From an uncultured Prevotella sp. (GTDB taxonomy: Bacteria; Bacteroidota; Bacteroidia; Bacteroidales; Bacteroidaceae), in NCBI GenBank assembly GCA_900314935.1, contig OMXE01000001.1, positions 1 through 64,000 on the forward strand: 64,000 nt of DNA, read 5' to 3'. Both the position numbers and the translations under genes were made by a program. Shown here in pieces: positions 22,423 to 32,488 of the stretch. The notes beneath the pieces are model-generated. The model was given only the letters and a program-made list of their open reading frames with translations, was not told the DNA's origin and searched no databases. How positions within the stretch are numbered: position 1 is the stretch's first letter; each line of letters opens with the position of its first letter.

Positions 22423-23781
22423 ATGAAAGTAACATTTGAGAATCCAGACAAAGTGAATGGATTGATGACGCTGACTGTAGAGGAGGCTGATTATCAGAAG
22501 GATGTCGAGAAGACACTGAAAGACTACCGCAAGAAGGCTCAGGTGCCAGGTTTCCGTCAGGGAATGGTGCCCATGGGCATGATCAAGCGCCAGTATGGTA
22601 CCGCCGTGAAGGTGGACGTGATCAACAAGCTCCTGGGCGAGGAGATCTATAAGTATGTAAACGAGAACAAGATCCAGATGCTCGGCGAACCCATGCCCAG
22701 CGACAAGCAGCAGGCTGTGGATGTTGAGGGTGAAGCACCCTATACTTTTGTATTCGACATTGCCGTGGCTCCTGAGTTCAAGATCGAGCTGACCAACAAG
22801 GACAAGATCGACTTCTACAATATCACCGTTGACGATAAGATCATCGACCAGCAGGTGGAGATGTATGCATCTCGTGCCGGACACTACGAGAAAGTGGAGG
22901 AGTATGCTGAGAATGATATGCTGAAAGGCGATCTGCGCGAGCTCGATAAGAAAGGTAATACCGTAGAGGGTGGTATCACCGTGGCTGATGCCATGCTGCT
23001 GCCTACATATATCAAGGTTGACAAGCAGAAGAAACTGTTCGATGGCGCTAAGCTGGGCGACATCATCACCTTCAACCCCAAGAAGGCTTATCCCGAGAAT
23101 ACAGGTGAGGTGTCTTCACTGCTGAAGATCAGTCGTGAGGAGGCCGAGAACATCACTGCTGATTTCAGCTTCCAGATCACCGAGATCTCTCGCTACGTGA
23201 AGGCTGAGGTGAACCAGGAACTGTTCGACCAGGTGTTCCCCGAGGGTGGCGTGAAGGACGAGAAGGCTTTCCGTGAGAAGATTGCCGATACGCTGAAGGC
23301 TCAGTTCGTGACCGACAGTGACTTCCGTTTCATCCAGGATGTACGTACCTACTGCGAGAAGAAAGTGGGCGATCTGACCTTCCCCGAGGAGTTGCTGAAG
23401 CGCGTGATGCTGAACAACAACAAGGACAAGGGTGCCGACTTCGTGGAGAAGAACTTCGAGATGAGCATCAAGGAACTGAAGTGGCACCTGATTAAGGAAC
23501 AGCTCGTGGCTGCTAACCAGATCAAGATCGATGAGAACGACGTGAAGGAGGCTGCTAAGGAGGCTGCACGCGCTCAGTTTGCACAGTATGGTATGAACAA
23601 CGTACCCGATGAGTACCTGGACAACTATGCTGCCGACATGATGAAGAAGAAGGAGTATGTGGACAATCTCGTTGACCGCAGCATCGACAGAAAGCTCACT
23701 GAAGCACTGAAGAAGGTGGTGAAGCTGAACGAGAAGTCAATCACGCTTGACGAGTTCAACAAGCTCTTCGAAGAGAAATAA
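22423..23781 (+). CDS. tig: Trigger factor (ribosome-bound peptidyl-prolyl isomerase chaperone)
   Basis: 452 residues. The ribosome-binding N-domain has the VPGFRQGMVP loop (usually GFRxGxxP). The central PPIase-like and C-terminal helical chaperone regions are as in Bacteroidota trigger factors. It binds the ribosome exit tunnel at L23 and shields nascent chains. It lies upstream of clpP-clpX, the classical tig-clpP-clpX order, but with its own promoter and a further promoter before clpP. Confidence 0.93.
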   Translation: MKVTFENPDKVNGLMTLTVEEADYQKDVEKTLKDYRKKAQVPGFRQGMVPMGMIKRQYGTAVKVDVINKLLGEEIYKYVNENKIQMLGEPMPSDKQQAVDVEGEAPYTFVFDIAVAPEFKIELTNKDKIDFYNITVDDKIIDQQVEMYASRAGHYEKVEEYAENDMLKGDLRELDKKGNTVEGGITVADAMLLPTYIKVDKQKKLFDGAKLGDIITFNPKKAYPENTGEVSSLLKISREEAENITADFSFQITEISRYVKAEVNQELFDQVFPEGGVKDEKAFREKIADTLKAQFVTDSDFRFIQDVRTYCEKKVGDLTFPEELLKRVMLNNNKDKGADFVEKNFEMSIKELKWHLIKEQLVAANQIKIDENDVKEAAKEAARAQFAQYGMNNVPDEYLDNYAADMMKKKEYVDNLVDRSIDRKLTEALKKVVKLNEKSITLDEFNKLFEEK

Positions 23782-23825
23782 TTGCGTTAAAAAAAGTTTT
23801 TTTCGAAAAAAGACAACGCGAAAAT

Positions 23826-23899
23826 AGGAGGTTATCGACTTTTTTTCGTATCTTTGTATCTCACAAGGGTGGAAAAAGGTCGGTAACCTTCCTTTTTTT
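23826..23899 (+). promoter_or_regulatory. clpP promoter and structured leader
   Basis: The -7 box TATCTTTG is at 23849-23856. It sits in the loop of a long inverted repeat, AGGAGGTTATCGAC (23826-23839) with GTCGGTAACCTTCCT (23879-23893). The transcribed right half also folds locally (AAGGT / ACCTT, loop CGGTA) and is followed by seven T (23893-23899), giving a terminator-like leader 20 bases before clpP. Confidence 0.55.
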
Positions 23900-23919
23900 G
23901 TCTATAAATACTAAGAATT

Positions 23920-24585
23920 ATGAATGAATTTAGAAAATATGCCACAAAGCATCTGGGCATCAATGGAACGGTGATCGACGATGTGATCAGTGCCCAGAAC
24001 CAGTATCTGAATCCGTATATCCTCGAGGAGCGTCAGCTGAACGTGACTCAGATGGATGTGTTCTCTCGTTTGATGATGGACCGTATCATCTTCCTGGGTA
24101 CGCAGATTGACGACTATACCGCCAATACACTCCAGGCACAGCTGCTGTATCTTGATTCTACCGACCCTGGAAAGGATATCTCCATCTATATCAACTCTCC
24201 TGGTGGTAGCGTAACCGCAGGACTGGGTATCTACGACACCATGCAGTTCATCTCGTCCGATGTAGCCACTATCTGTACGGGTATGGCTGCCTCAATGGCT
24301 GCCGTGCTGCTGGTAAGCGGTAAGGAAGGGAAACGCCAGGCTTTGCCACACAGTCGTGTAATGATTCACCAGCCACTGGGCGGCGTTCAAGGTCAGGCAT
24401 CTGATATCGAGATTGAGGCCCGCGAGATTCAGAAAATGAAAAAAGAACTCTATACCATCATCAGCGAGCATTCGCACACGCCTTATGAGAAGGTATGGGC
24501 AGATAGTGACCGTAACTACTGGATGACTGCCGAGGAGGCAAAGGAGTACGGTATGATTGACGAGGTGCTTATCAGAAAGAAATAA
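23920..24585 (+). CDS. clpP: ATP-dependent Clp protease proteolytic subunit
   Basis: 221 residues. Catalytic Ser125 in GMAASMAAV, His150 in SRVMIHQP and the Asp in the C-terminal EAKEYGMIDEV block. The residues 'INSPGGSVTAGLGIYDTM' are the oxyanion-hole segment. Forms the tetradecameric protease chamber fed by ClpX. clpX starts three bases after its stop, so they are one operon. Confidence 0.97.
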   Translation: MNEFRKYATKHLGINGTVIDDVISAQNQYLNPYILEERQLNVTQMDVFSRLMMDRIIFLGTQIDDYTANTLQAQLLYLDSTDPGKDISIYINSPGGSVTAGLGIYDTMQFISSDVATICTGMAASMAAVLLVSGKEGKRQALPHSRVMIHQPLGGVQGQASDIEIEAREIQKMKKELYTIISEHSHTPYEKVWADSDRNYWMTAEEAKEYGMIDEVLIRKK

Positions 24586-24588
24586 GAC

Positions 24589-25827
24589 ATGCCAAAGAAA
24601 GTTTGCAGCTTCTGTGGAAGAACTGAGAAGGAAGTAAAACTGCTGATTACGGGTATCAACGGCTATATCTGTGAGAACTGTGCAATACAGGCATACGAGA
24701 TTGCACAATCGACCGGCTTGCTCGAACCGCAAGGAAAGAAAGGCAGCAAGAAGACGTACGACCTGAAGAAGGTGCCCAAGCCGATGGAGATCAAGGAATA
24801 CCTCGACCAGTATGTCATCGGTCAGGATGAGGCAAAGCGTTATCTGGCTGTGGCCGTATATAACCATTATAAGCGTTTACAGCAACCGGCAACCGATGAC
24901 GGTGTGGAGATCGAGAAGAGCAATATCATCATGGTGGGCAGCACCGGAACGGGTAAGACGCTGCTGGCGCGTACCATCGCGAAGATGCTCGATGTGCCCT
25001 TCACCATTGTGGATGCTACGGTGTTCACAGAGGCTGGTTATGTGGGCGAGGATGTGGAGAGCATCTTGTCGCGATTGCTGCAGGTATCCGACTATGACGT
25101 GGAGGCTGCACAGCATGGTATCGTATTCATCGACGAGATCGATAAGATTGCACGAAAGAGCGATAACCCCAGTATTACACGCGATGTGAGCGGCGAGGGT
25201 GTTCAGCAGGGATTACTGAAGCTACTTGAGGGTACCATCGTGAATGTGCCGCCTAAGGGAGGTAGGAAACACCCTGATCAGGACTATATACATCTCGACA
25301 CCAGGAATATCCTGTTTATCTGCGGCGGTGCCTTCGACGGTATAGAAAGGAAGATCGCCCAGCGACTGAATACCCATGTGGTGGGTTATAACAGTGTGCA
25401 GAACGTGAGGAATATCGATAAGGAGGACATGATGCAGTATATCGTGCCGCAAGACCTGAAGTCGTTCGGCTTGATACCTGAAATCATCGGTCGTCTGCCC
25501 GTTCTCACTTATCTGAACCCGCTTAACCGTGAGGCATTGAGGAAAATCCTGGTGGAGCCTAAGAACTCCATCGTGAAACAATATGAGAAACTCTTCGAGA
25601 TGGACGGCATCAAACTGGTGTTCCCAGAGGAAACACTTGATCTGCTCGTTGATCAGGCCGTAGAGTATAAGCTTGGGGCTCGTGGCCTCCGGTCAATCGT
25701 GGAAAGCGTGATGATGGAGGCGATGTTCGAGATCCCATCGAAGAAGGTGAAGACCTTCGAGGTAACACCCGAATACGCCAGGAGGCAGCTGGAAAAGGCT
25801 CGGCTGCAGAAACTGGAGAGTGCTTAG
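24589..25827 (+). CDS. clpX: Clp protease ATP-binding subunit ClpX
   Basis: 412 residues. N-terminal zinc-binding domain with two Cys pairs ([11 protein letters not shown]...YICENC), AAA+ Walker [13 protein letters not shown], Walker [12 protein letters not shown], and the pore-loop and sensor regions as in ClpX. Unfolds tagged proteins for ClpP. Standard length. Directly downstream of clpP; recQ follows 48 bases later. Confidence 0.98.
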   Translation: MPKKVCSFCGRTEKEVKLLITGINGYICENCAIQAYEIAQSTGLLEPQGKKGSKKTYDLKKVPKPMEIKEYLDQYVIGQDEAKRYLAVAVYNHYKRLQQPATDDGVEIEKSNIIMVGSTGTGKTLLARTIAKMLDVPFTIVDATVFTEAGYVGEDVESILSRLLQVSDYDVEAAQHGIVFIDEIDKIARKSDNPSITRDVSGEGVQQGLLKLLEGTIVNVPPKGGRKHPDQDYIHLDTRNILFICGGAFDGIERKIAQRLNTHVVGYNSVQNVRNIDKEDMMQYIVPQDLKSFGLIPEIIGRLPVLTYLNPLNREALRKILVEPKNSIVKQYEKLFEMDGIKLVFPEETLDLLVDQAVEYKLGARGLRSIVESVMMEAMFEIPSKKVKTFEVTPEYARRQLEKARLQKLESA

Positions 25828-25875
25828 CGAAACAGAATACATCAACCTGTAGCAAAGAAAGGAGACTACATCGTT

Positions 25876-28053
25876 ATGAGCAATGAAGTGAATCTTACTC
25901 AAAAGCTGAAACAGTATTTCGGCTTTGATAAGTTCAAAGGCGATCAGGAAGCCATTATCCGTAACGTACTGGAAGGTAAGAACACATTTGTGCTGATGCC
26001 TACCGGTGGCGGCAAATCGTTGTGCTACCAGCTGCCTTCGCTGATTATGGAGGGCACGGCCATCGTGATCTCTCCGCTCATAGCCCTGATGAAGAACCAG
26101 GTGGATGTAATCAACGGCATGAGCGAGGAGGATGGACTGGCGCATTACTTGAACTCGTCGCTGAACAAGGCGGCCATCGATCAGGTGAAGGCTGACATCA
26201 CGGCAGGGAAGACCAAACTGCTGTATGTGGCTCCTGAGTCGCTGACCAAGGAGGAGTATGTGGACTTCCTGAAATCTTGCAAGATCAGCTTCTATGCTAT
26301 TGACGAGGCGCACTGTATCTCGGAGTGGGGACATGATTTCCGACCGGAATACCGACGTATCCGTCCTATCGTGAACGAGATTGGTGAGGCACCGATCATC
26401 GCCCTGACGGCTACGGCTACGGATAAGGTGCGGACGGATATCAAGAAGAGTCTGGGTATTCTGGATGCGGTGGAGTTCAAGAGCTCGTTCAACCGACCGA
26501 ACCTATATTATGAGGTACGACCGAAGACGAAGGAGATTGATAAGCAGATCGTGAAGTTCATCCGACAGAATCCTGGTAAGAGCGGTATTATCTATTGTCT
26601 CTCCAGAAAGAAGGTGGAGGAACTGGCGGCAGTGCTCTGCGCCAACGAGATCAAGGCGGCTCCGTATCATGCCGGACTGGATAGTGCTACGCGCTCGGCT
26701 ACACAGGATGATTTCCTCATGGAGAGCATCGACGTGATTGTGGCTACCATCGCCTTCGGTATGGGTATAGACAAGCCGGATGTGCGCTTCGTGATTCATT
26801 ATGACATCCCCAAGAGTCTGGAGGGTTACTACCAGGAGACGGGTCGTGCCGGACGTGATGGGGGAGAAGGCAAATGTATCGCGTTCTATTCGTATAAGGA
26901 CCTGCAGAAACTGGAGAAATTCATGGAAGGAAAACCGGTGGCTGAGCAGGATATAGGACGACAGCTGCTGCAGGAAACGGCTGCTTATGCGGAATCTTCA
27001 GTATGCCGCCGTAAGATGCTGCTGCATTACTTCGGTGAGGAATACACGAAGGAGAATTGTGAGAACTGCGACAACTGTCTGCATCCCAAAACGAAGATCG
27101 AGGCCGAGGAGGCGCTGCTGATTGTGCTGAAGGCTGTGCAGGTGATCAAAGAGGATTTCCGTACCGACTATGTCATTGACTTCGTATGCGGAAAGGCTAC
27201 GGATGATATCGTGGCGCATAAGCATGACCAGCTGGAGGAGTTCGGCTCGGGCGAGGATTTGAACGAGAAACTGTGGAATCCGGTGATTCGACAGGCTATC
27301 ATCGCAGGTTATCTGAGGAAGGATGTGGAGAACTACGGACTGCTGAAGCTGACGGCTGAAGGAAAGCGGTTCATGAAGAATCCGTGCTCGTTCCCCATCG
27401 TGGAGGATAATGAGTTCAACGAGGATGATGACGATGAGATGAACGAAGGACAGGGTTCTGCGCTGGATCCCACGCTGTATGCCATGCTGAAGGATCTGCG
27501 TAGGAAGGTGGCCAAACGACTGAACCTTCCGCCTTACGTCATCTTCATGGATGGATCATTGGAACAGATGGCCACGGTGTATCCTGTTACGCTTGAGGAA
27601 CTGCAGAATATCCAAGGTGTGGGAGCAGGTAAAGCGAAGAAGTTCGGTAAGGAATTCGTGGAACTGATCAAGAAACACTGCGAGGAGAATGATGTGGAAC
27701 GCCCTGAGGATCTTCGCGTCAGAACAGTGGCCAAGAAGAGCATGCTCAAGGTGAAGATCATACAGAATATCGACCGTCAGGTGGCGCTCGATGATATTGC
27801 GAATGCCCAAGGACTGGAATTCGAGGAACTGCTCGATGAGGTGGAGGCCATCGTATATAGCGGTACGAAGCTGAACATCGACTACTTCCTGGAGGAGGTA
27901 ATGGACGAAGATCACATCGACGATATCTTCGACTACTTCCGCGAGAGTGAAACCGATGATCTGGAAACAGCCATGGAGGAACTTGGAGCCGACTACTCGG
28001 AGGACGAGGTAAGATTGGTTCGCATCAAGTTCCTGAGTGATATGGCGAATTAA
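25876..28053 (+). CDS. recQ: ATP-dependent DNA helicase RecQ
   Basis: 725 residues. Helicase motifs: VLMPTGGGKSLCYQLP (Walker A), DEAHCISEWGHDFRPEY (motif II plus the aromatic-rich loop) and QETGRAGRDG (motif VI). The zinc-binding/winged-helix RQC region shows four Cys (CRRKMLLHYF...CENCDNC). An HRDC domain follows (~535-615), then a ~110-residue acidic C-terminal helical extension. It unwinds recombination and fork-repair structures. Probably read through from clpPX. Ends in a strong terminator. Confidence 0.97.
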   Translation: MSNEVNLTQKLKQYFGFDKFKGDQEAIIRNVLEGKNTFVLMPTGGGKSLCYQLPSLIMEGTAIVISPLIALMKNQVDVINGMSEEDGLAHYLNSSLNKAAIDQVKADITAGKTKLLYVAPESLTKEEYVDFLKSCKISFYAIDEAHCISEWGHDFRPEYRRIRPIVNEIGEAPIIALTATATDKVRTDIKKSLGILDAVEFKSSFNRPNLYYEVRPKTKEIDKQIVKFIRQNPGKSGIIYCLSRKKVEELAAVLCANEIKAAPYHAGLDSATRSATQDDFLMESIDVIVATIAFGMGIDKPDVRFVIHYDIPKSLEGYYQETGRAGRDGGEGKCIAFYSYKDLQKLEKFMEGKPVAEQDIGRQLLQETAAYAESSVCRRKMLLHYFGEEYTKENCENCDNCLHPKTKIEAEEALLIVLKAVQVIKEDFRTDYVIDFVCGKATDDIVAHKHDQLEEFGSGEDLNEKLWNPVIRQAIIAGYLRKDVENYGLLKLTAEGKRFMKNPCSFPIVEDNEFNEDDDDEMNEGQGSALDPTLYAMLKDLRRKVAKRLNLPPYVIFMDGSLEQMATVYPVTLEELQNIQGVGAGKAKKFGKEFVELIKKHCEENDVERPEDLRVRTVAKKSMLKVKIIQNIDRQVALDDIANAQGLEFEELLDEVEAIVYSGTKLNIDYFLEEVMDEDHIDDIFDYFRESETDDLETAMEELGADYSEDEVRLVRIKFLSDMAN

Positions 28054-28054
28054 G

Positions 28055-28091
28055 AGAAAAGGGATTAAGAATGCATCTTAATCCCTTTTCT
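28055..28091. terminator. Strong terminator after recQ
   Basis: AGAAAAGGGATTAAGA and TCTTAATCCCTTTTCT are perfect 16-bp complements with a five-base loop. The A-rich and T-rich flanks allow function in both directions for the convergent genes. It is followed by three ATTTTCA repeats. Confidence 0.9.
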
Positions 28092-28121
28092 TAATTTTCA
28101 ATTTTCAATTTTCAATTCTCT

Positions 28122-28889
28122 TTACCTCTTCCCCCCAAACGTACCTTTTGTCTTACTCTCCTGACTCTGGCCTGGTGCTGTGGTAGTACCATGCGAAGAA
28201 CTGTTGTTGCTTGGAGCAGTGGCAGTACGGGTGGTTCTGGTGGTTGTCACCGTGCGGGTACGCGACAGACTGTTGTCGTTGTATGTCTGACGTGTAGTGG
28301 TGGAACGACCGTTGTTGTTGGGTCTTGGTGGCGGCGGGGTACGCATGTTGTCGTTCCTGCTGTTACCTGGTACATCGCGCCAAGTAGATCTTGGACGACC
28401 CATCATAGCCGGACGGATATTCACGGGCTGGTTGTAGTTCCTATGGGCATAGTAGCTCACACTGCCGACATTTCGTCCGCCACGGAAGGTATCATAGCCA
28501 GAAGGGCGATAGGATACATAGAAACGGGTGCGGTCGGTATACATAGAGTAGATTCGGAACTCAATACGATTTCTTGTCCAGTACAAAGGACGGTAGAAAT
28601 AGTTCGTGTCCTGATATACCTCATACTGATACATGGAGAGCACATAGCGCAAATCGGCGTTACGACGTGCCCAGGCAGTACCGAACAGATCGTCGTGTAC
28701 AGCAACAGAAAGCATGTAGTCGAGATTGATCTCATACACTGCTTCCACTTGCTCAGGACTAAGGCGAAGCTCGTAGGCCATCTTATCGGTGAGGAACAAC
28801 GCTTCTGTACGCGCCTCAGAGTAGGTTATGGCCTTGGCAGATGCAACGATTGTCAGCATCAGTGCCATCATCATCATGATTCTTTTCAT
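28122..28889 (-). CDS. Secreted protein of unknown function with an Arg/Thr/Asn-rich tail
   Basis: 255 residues. Signal peptide 1-~19 (MMMMALMLTIVASAKA). The N-terminal domain (~20-160) has a motif set seen in other Bacteroidota hypotheticals: ALFLTDKMAYELRLSPEQ, then VYEINLDYMLSV, then a repeated Tyr/Arg-rich strand region (FYRPLYWTRNRIEFRIYSMYTD). The C-terminal ~90 residues are low-complexity, rich in Arg, Asn, Thr, Ser and Pro, and strongly basic. No domain recognised. It is the only gene between recQ and the PUL. Function is not assigned. Confidence 0.7.
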   Translation of the reverse strand: MKRIMMMMALMLTIVASAKAITYSEARTEALFLTDKMAYELRLSPEQVEAVYEINLDYMLSVAVHDDLFGTAWARRNADLRYVLSMYQYEVYQDTNYFYRPLYWTRNRIEFRIYSMYTDRTRFYVSYRPSGYDTFRGGRNVGSVSYYAHRNYNQPVNIRPAMMGRPRSTWRDVPGNSRNDNMRTPPPPRPNNNGRSTTTRQTYNDNSLSRTRTVTTTRTTRTATAPSNNSSSHGTTTAPGQSQESKTKGTFGGKR

Positions 28890-29169
28890 AATCGTTATAT
28901 TTTAACAGTTAAACATTTTTCTTTCTCGTTGCAAAGAAACAAAAAAACTTTCACACAGCAAAGGGATTTCTCCTAAAAATGTAAAGGGAAATCCCTAATA
29001 GAGTGTAAAAAAGCCCCTCAAAAAAGTCCGTTTATTACGATGATTGTACTTTTTACACGCCCATATTCCATCCACTCTTTTCGTTTTTACTCGTTCATAC
29101 AACTTATTGCTAATCAGTAATATATGGATTTTGTCCACCTTTGTGCGTCCACTTTTTAGTTATATTGCG
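28890..29169. other. Upstream region between the unknown protein and the PUL
   Basis: No gene seen. AGGGATTTC (28962-28970) and GAAATCCCT (28988-28996) are a perfect 9-bp inverted repeat with a 17-base spacer and could be an operator or hairpin. The rest is A/T-rich. The susC promoter begins at 29170. Confidence 0.55.
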
Positions 29170-29200
29170 TTGATACCGACTTGTTTTTTCTCTATCTTTG
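29170..29200 (+). promoter_or_regulatory. Promoter of the PUL (susC)
   Basis: TTG at 29170-29172, 20-base spacer, TATCTTTG at 29193-29200, followed by a 50-base A/T-rich leader to the ATG at 29251. Confidence 0.75.
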
Positions 29201-29250
29201 CAACGCAATCAAGAAAATAATTGTATTCACTAATAATTAAAAACCAAAGT

Positions 29251-32200
29251 ATGAAACAGAAAAGGTATTTGCTGATGCTATTGGCGTTCTTGATGTCGGT
29301 AGCAACCTTTGCCCAGAAGCAGAACTTCTCGGGCACTGTGATTGATGCAATGGGAGAACCTGTTATTGGTGCTTCCGTTGTACAGAAAGGTACGTCAAAC
29401 GGTGCCATTACCGATCTTGACGGACAGTTTACTATCAGTGCAGAACCTGGTGCAACGTTAGTCATTTCGTTTGTTGGCTACACCACGCAGGAGCTGAAGG
29501 CTTCTCCCAACATGCGCGTCGTATTGAATGATGATACGCAGTTGTTGAACGACGTGGTTGTTATTGGCTACGGTGTGCAGAAGAAGAGCGTTGTGACGGC
29601 TTCTATCGCCAAGGTGAGCTCCGACGATCTGGACGGAAAGACTCGTCTGCGTGCTGATGATGCACTGAAAGGCTTAGCTGCTGGTGTGAATGTTACATCG
29701 GCCTCTGGTCAGCCTGGTTCACAATCCATGATTCGCGTGCGCGGTACGGGTACCATTAATGATACCAACCCGCTGTACATCATCGACGGTATGCCTGCCG
29801 ACCAGTACGGACTGGAGAGTGTGAACCCCAACGACATCGAGAGTATCGAGGTATTGAAGGATGCTGCTTCTGGTGCCATCTATGGTGCCCGTGCTGCCAA
29901 TGGTGTGATCTTGGTAACTACCAAGAAGGGTAAGGTGGGTAAGACCCAGATCAACTACAACTTCAGCTACGGTTGGCAGAGCGCATGGAAGAAACGTGAT
30001 GTGACCGGTGCAACAGACTATGCCATCCTGCAGAATGAGAAGTATGTGAACGGTGGTCAGGCTCCCCTTTATGCTGATCCTTACAACCTGGTTGATGCCA
30101 ACGGACAGAAGATTGTTGGTTTTGGTACCGATTGGCAGGAACTGTTGTTCAACGACAACGCTCCCATTGAACAGCACGACGTATCAATTAGTGGTGCTTC
30201 AGAGAAAGTGAACTACTATCTCTCATTGGGTTACTACGATCAGGAAGGTATCGTGGGCGGTAACTACGGTCGTTCCAACTACGATCGTCTGACACTGCGT
30301 TCAAACAACCAGTTCAACATTTTCGACGACTCTAAGGAGCGTTCATTCCTGAACAAGCTCGATGTCAGCGCAAACCTTTCTTATATGCGCACGCACAGCA
30401 CAGGTATAGAAGCCAACTCCACATGGGGTTCTCCTCTGGGTTCGGCCCTCTATCTGGCGCCTACACTGCCCGTTACTCTGAAGGGTACTGTGGGTCAGGA
30501 GATGATTGACCGTTACAGCGCATACGACCTCTATCGTGATGCAAACGGTGATCCTTATACCATTCCTGGCTTTTTAGGTTCATATCAGGAACAGAACAAC
30601 CCCATTGCCATGATGCAACAGCGTCCGGGCAGAGGCTGGAGTCATAAGTTCATGCCTAAGTTCGCTATCGACCTGCAGTTGTGGGACAACCTGAAGTACC
30701 ACTTCACCTGGAGTGCTGAGCAGAGCTTCTGGGGCAGCTCAGCAGCTACCACAGAGAAGTACTATTTCTCAGGAAACAACAACTCCGATCATACACAGGC
30801 TTCATCCGAGAAGGCCAACGGTACACAGTGGCAGATTGAGAATACGCTGACTTACGACAAGGAGTTCGGAAAGCACTCTATCGGCGTGGTTCTGGGTCAG
30901 AGCGCACTGAAGTACAAAGGTGACTATCTGGGCGCATCGCACTGGAACCTGATCAACATCAACAAACCATACGTTGACTATACCACTGGCGGTAGCATTG
31001 AAACGACTACCGACGAAAAGGGCAACATTATTAGTGTGAAGAGTCTGGTGAGTGGATGGGCCGGCCCGTACGTAGAGCACCATCTGGCTTCGCTCTTTGG
31101 ACGAATCAGCTACAACTACGACGAACGTTATATGTTCCAGGCTACGATCCGTCGTGATGGATCCAGCCGTTTCGGTTCTAATAACAAATACGGTGTGTTC
31201 CCCTCTTTCTCTGTTGGATGGAACGTCATGAACGAGGCATTCATGAAGGATACCCGCAACTGGCTGTCGAACCTGAAGCTTCGTGCCAGCTGGGGTAAGA
31301 ATGGTAATGAGAATATGCCTGATTTCCGTTATACGGTACTCACCACTACTGGTGGCACCAGTAACTACTACTTCGGTCGTCAGGCTGTGATGACCTACGG
31401 ATCAAAGGCCAACGGACTGGCTAACGAGAGTCTGAAGTGGGAGGAGAGTGAGCAGACTGACCTGGGTATCGATCTCGGTCTTTGGAACAACAAGCTGACC
31501 TTCACCGTTGACTATTATATCAAGAAGACCAACGGTATGCTGATTACCATGCCTATTCCTTCTTATGTAGGTGAATCAAGACCTTGGGGTAATGCCGGTG
31601 ACATGGAGAACAGCGGTATTGAGTTTGAACTGGGTTACAAGTGGAACATCGGTGATGCTCACTTCGCCATCAAGGGCAATGCTTCTTACCTGAAGAACAA
31701 ACTGAAGAACCTGGGTAATGACACTGGCTTCCTGAACTACGGTATCTCACAGTTCAGCGATGGTGGCACACGTGCCGAGAACGGTCAGCCCTTCCCTTAC
31801 TTCTATGGCTACAAGACAGCTGGCGTTCTGCAGAACAAGGCTGAGGCTGATGCTTACAACGCAAAATATGGCACAAGTGCCAATCCTGGTGACCTGATCT
31901 TCGTTGACATCACAAAAGATGACAAGATCACATCCGACGACCGTACGAAGATTGGTAAGCCGACTCCCGACTGGACCTTCGGTCTGAACTTCAATGCAGA
32001 CTGGAAAGGCTTCGACTTCAACGTGTTCTTCCAGGGTGTTAGCGGTGCCGATATCTTCGATGCTACATGGCGACAGGATATTGCATCAGGTAACTATCCC
32101 ACTTGGGTTCTTCAGCGCTGGACAGGCGAGGGCACATCAAACAAACTGCCTTTGCTGAAGCTGGGCGACTCACGCAACTGGGTTTGCAGCGACATCTATG

Positions 32201-32445
32201 TTCAGGACGGCAGCTATCTGCGTCTGAAGAATATCTCTCTGGGCTACACACTGCCGCGTAACCTCACGCAGAAAGTCAACATTGAGCGCCTGCGTTTCTA
32301 TGTACGTGCAGAGAACTTGTTTACCTGGACCAAGTACTGGGGCTTCGATCCCGAAATCGGTACCAGCAGCACTTCTATGGGTGTGGACTACGGAGTTTAT
32401 CCACAGGCTCGCATCTTTACTGTAGGTTTCAACATCTCACTTTAA
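29251..32445 (+). CDS. susC: SusC-like TonB-dependent outer-membrane transporter
   Basis: 1064 residues from the ATG at 29251 (an in-frame TTG at 29221 lies in the leader). Signal peptide ends ATFAQ (~21). The carboxypeptidase-regulatory-like domain (FSGTVIDAMGEPVIGASVVQKG) leads into the SusC plug signature DVVVIGYGVQKKS, plug motif MIRVRGTGTIND...PLYIIDGMPAD, and a 22-strand barrel ending in a terminal aromatic-rich strand (ARIFTVGFNISL). It imports glycan oligosaccharides using TonB energy together with the SusD partner downstream. First gene of the PUL. Confidence 0.97.
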   Translation: MKQKRYLLMLLAFLMSVATFAQKQNFSGTVIDAMGEPVIGASVVQKGTSNGAITDLDGQFTISAEPGATLVISFVGYTTQELKASPNMRVVLNDDTQLLNDVVVIGYGVQKKSVVTASIAKVSSDDLDGKTRLRADDALKGLAAGVNVTSASGQPGSQSMIRVRGTGTINDTNPLYIIDGMPADQYGLESVNPNDIESIEVLKDAASGAIYGARAANGVILVTTKKGKVGKTQINYNFSYGWQSAWKKRDVTGATDYAILQNEKYVNGGQAPLYADPYNLVDANGQKIVGFGTDWQELLFNDNAPIEQHDVSISGASEKVNYYLSLGYYDQEGIVGGNYGRSNYDRLTLRSNNQFNIFDDSKERSFLNKLDVSANLSYMRTHSTGIEANSTWGSPLGSALYLAPTLPVTLKGTVGQEMIDRYSAYDLYRDANGDPYTIPGFLGSYQEQNNPIAMMQQRPGRGWSHKFMPKFAIDLQLWDNLKYHFTWSAEQSFWGSSAATTEKYYFSGNNNSDHTQASSEKANGTQWQIENTLTYDKEFGKHSIGVVLGQSALKYKGDYLGASHWNLININKPYVDYTTGGSIETTTDEKGNIISVKSLVSGWAGPYVEHHLASLFGRISYNYDERYMFQATIRRDGSSRFGSNNKYGVFPSFSVGWNVMNEAFMKDTRNWLSNLKLRASWGKNGNENMPDFRYTVLTTTGGTSNYYFGRQAVMTYGSKANGLANESLKWEESEQTDLGIDLGLWNNKLTFTVDYYIKKTNGMLITMPIPSYVGESRPWGNAGDMENSGIEFELGYKWNIGDAHFAIKGNASYLKNKLKNLGNDTGFLNYGISQFSDGGTRAENGQPFPYFYGYKTAGVLQNKAEADAYNAKYGTSANPGDLIFVDITKDDKITSDDRTKIGKPTPDWTFGLNFNADWKGFDFNVFFQGVSGADIFDATWRQDIASGNYPTWVLQRWTGEGTSNKLPLLKLGDSRNWVCSDIYVQDGSYLRLKNISLGYTLPRNLTQKVNIERLRFYVRAENLFTWTKYWGFDPEIGTSSTSMGVDYGVYPQARIFTVGFNISL

Positions 32446-32488
32446 TCATTGATAATTGAACATTGATAATTGTAAATTTTGAAGTATT

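Noticed and set aside
28091..28120. ATTTTCA triplet repeat as a regulatory site
   Set aside because: Short A/T repeats of this kind occur in several gaps (also 32447-32480, 34020-34060 and 36500-36550) and look like ordinary intergenic microrepeats.
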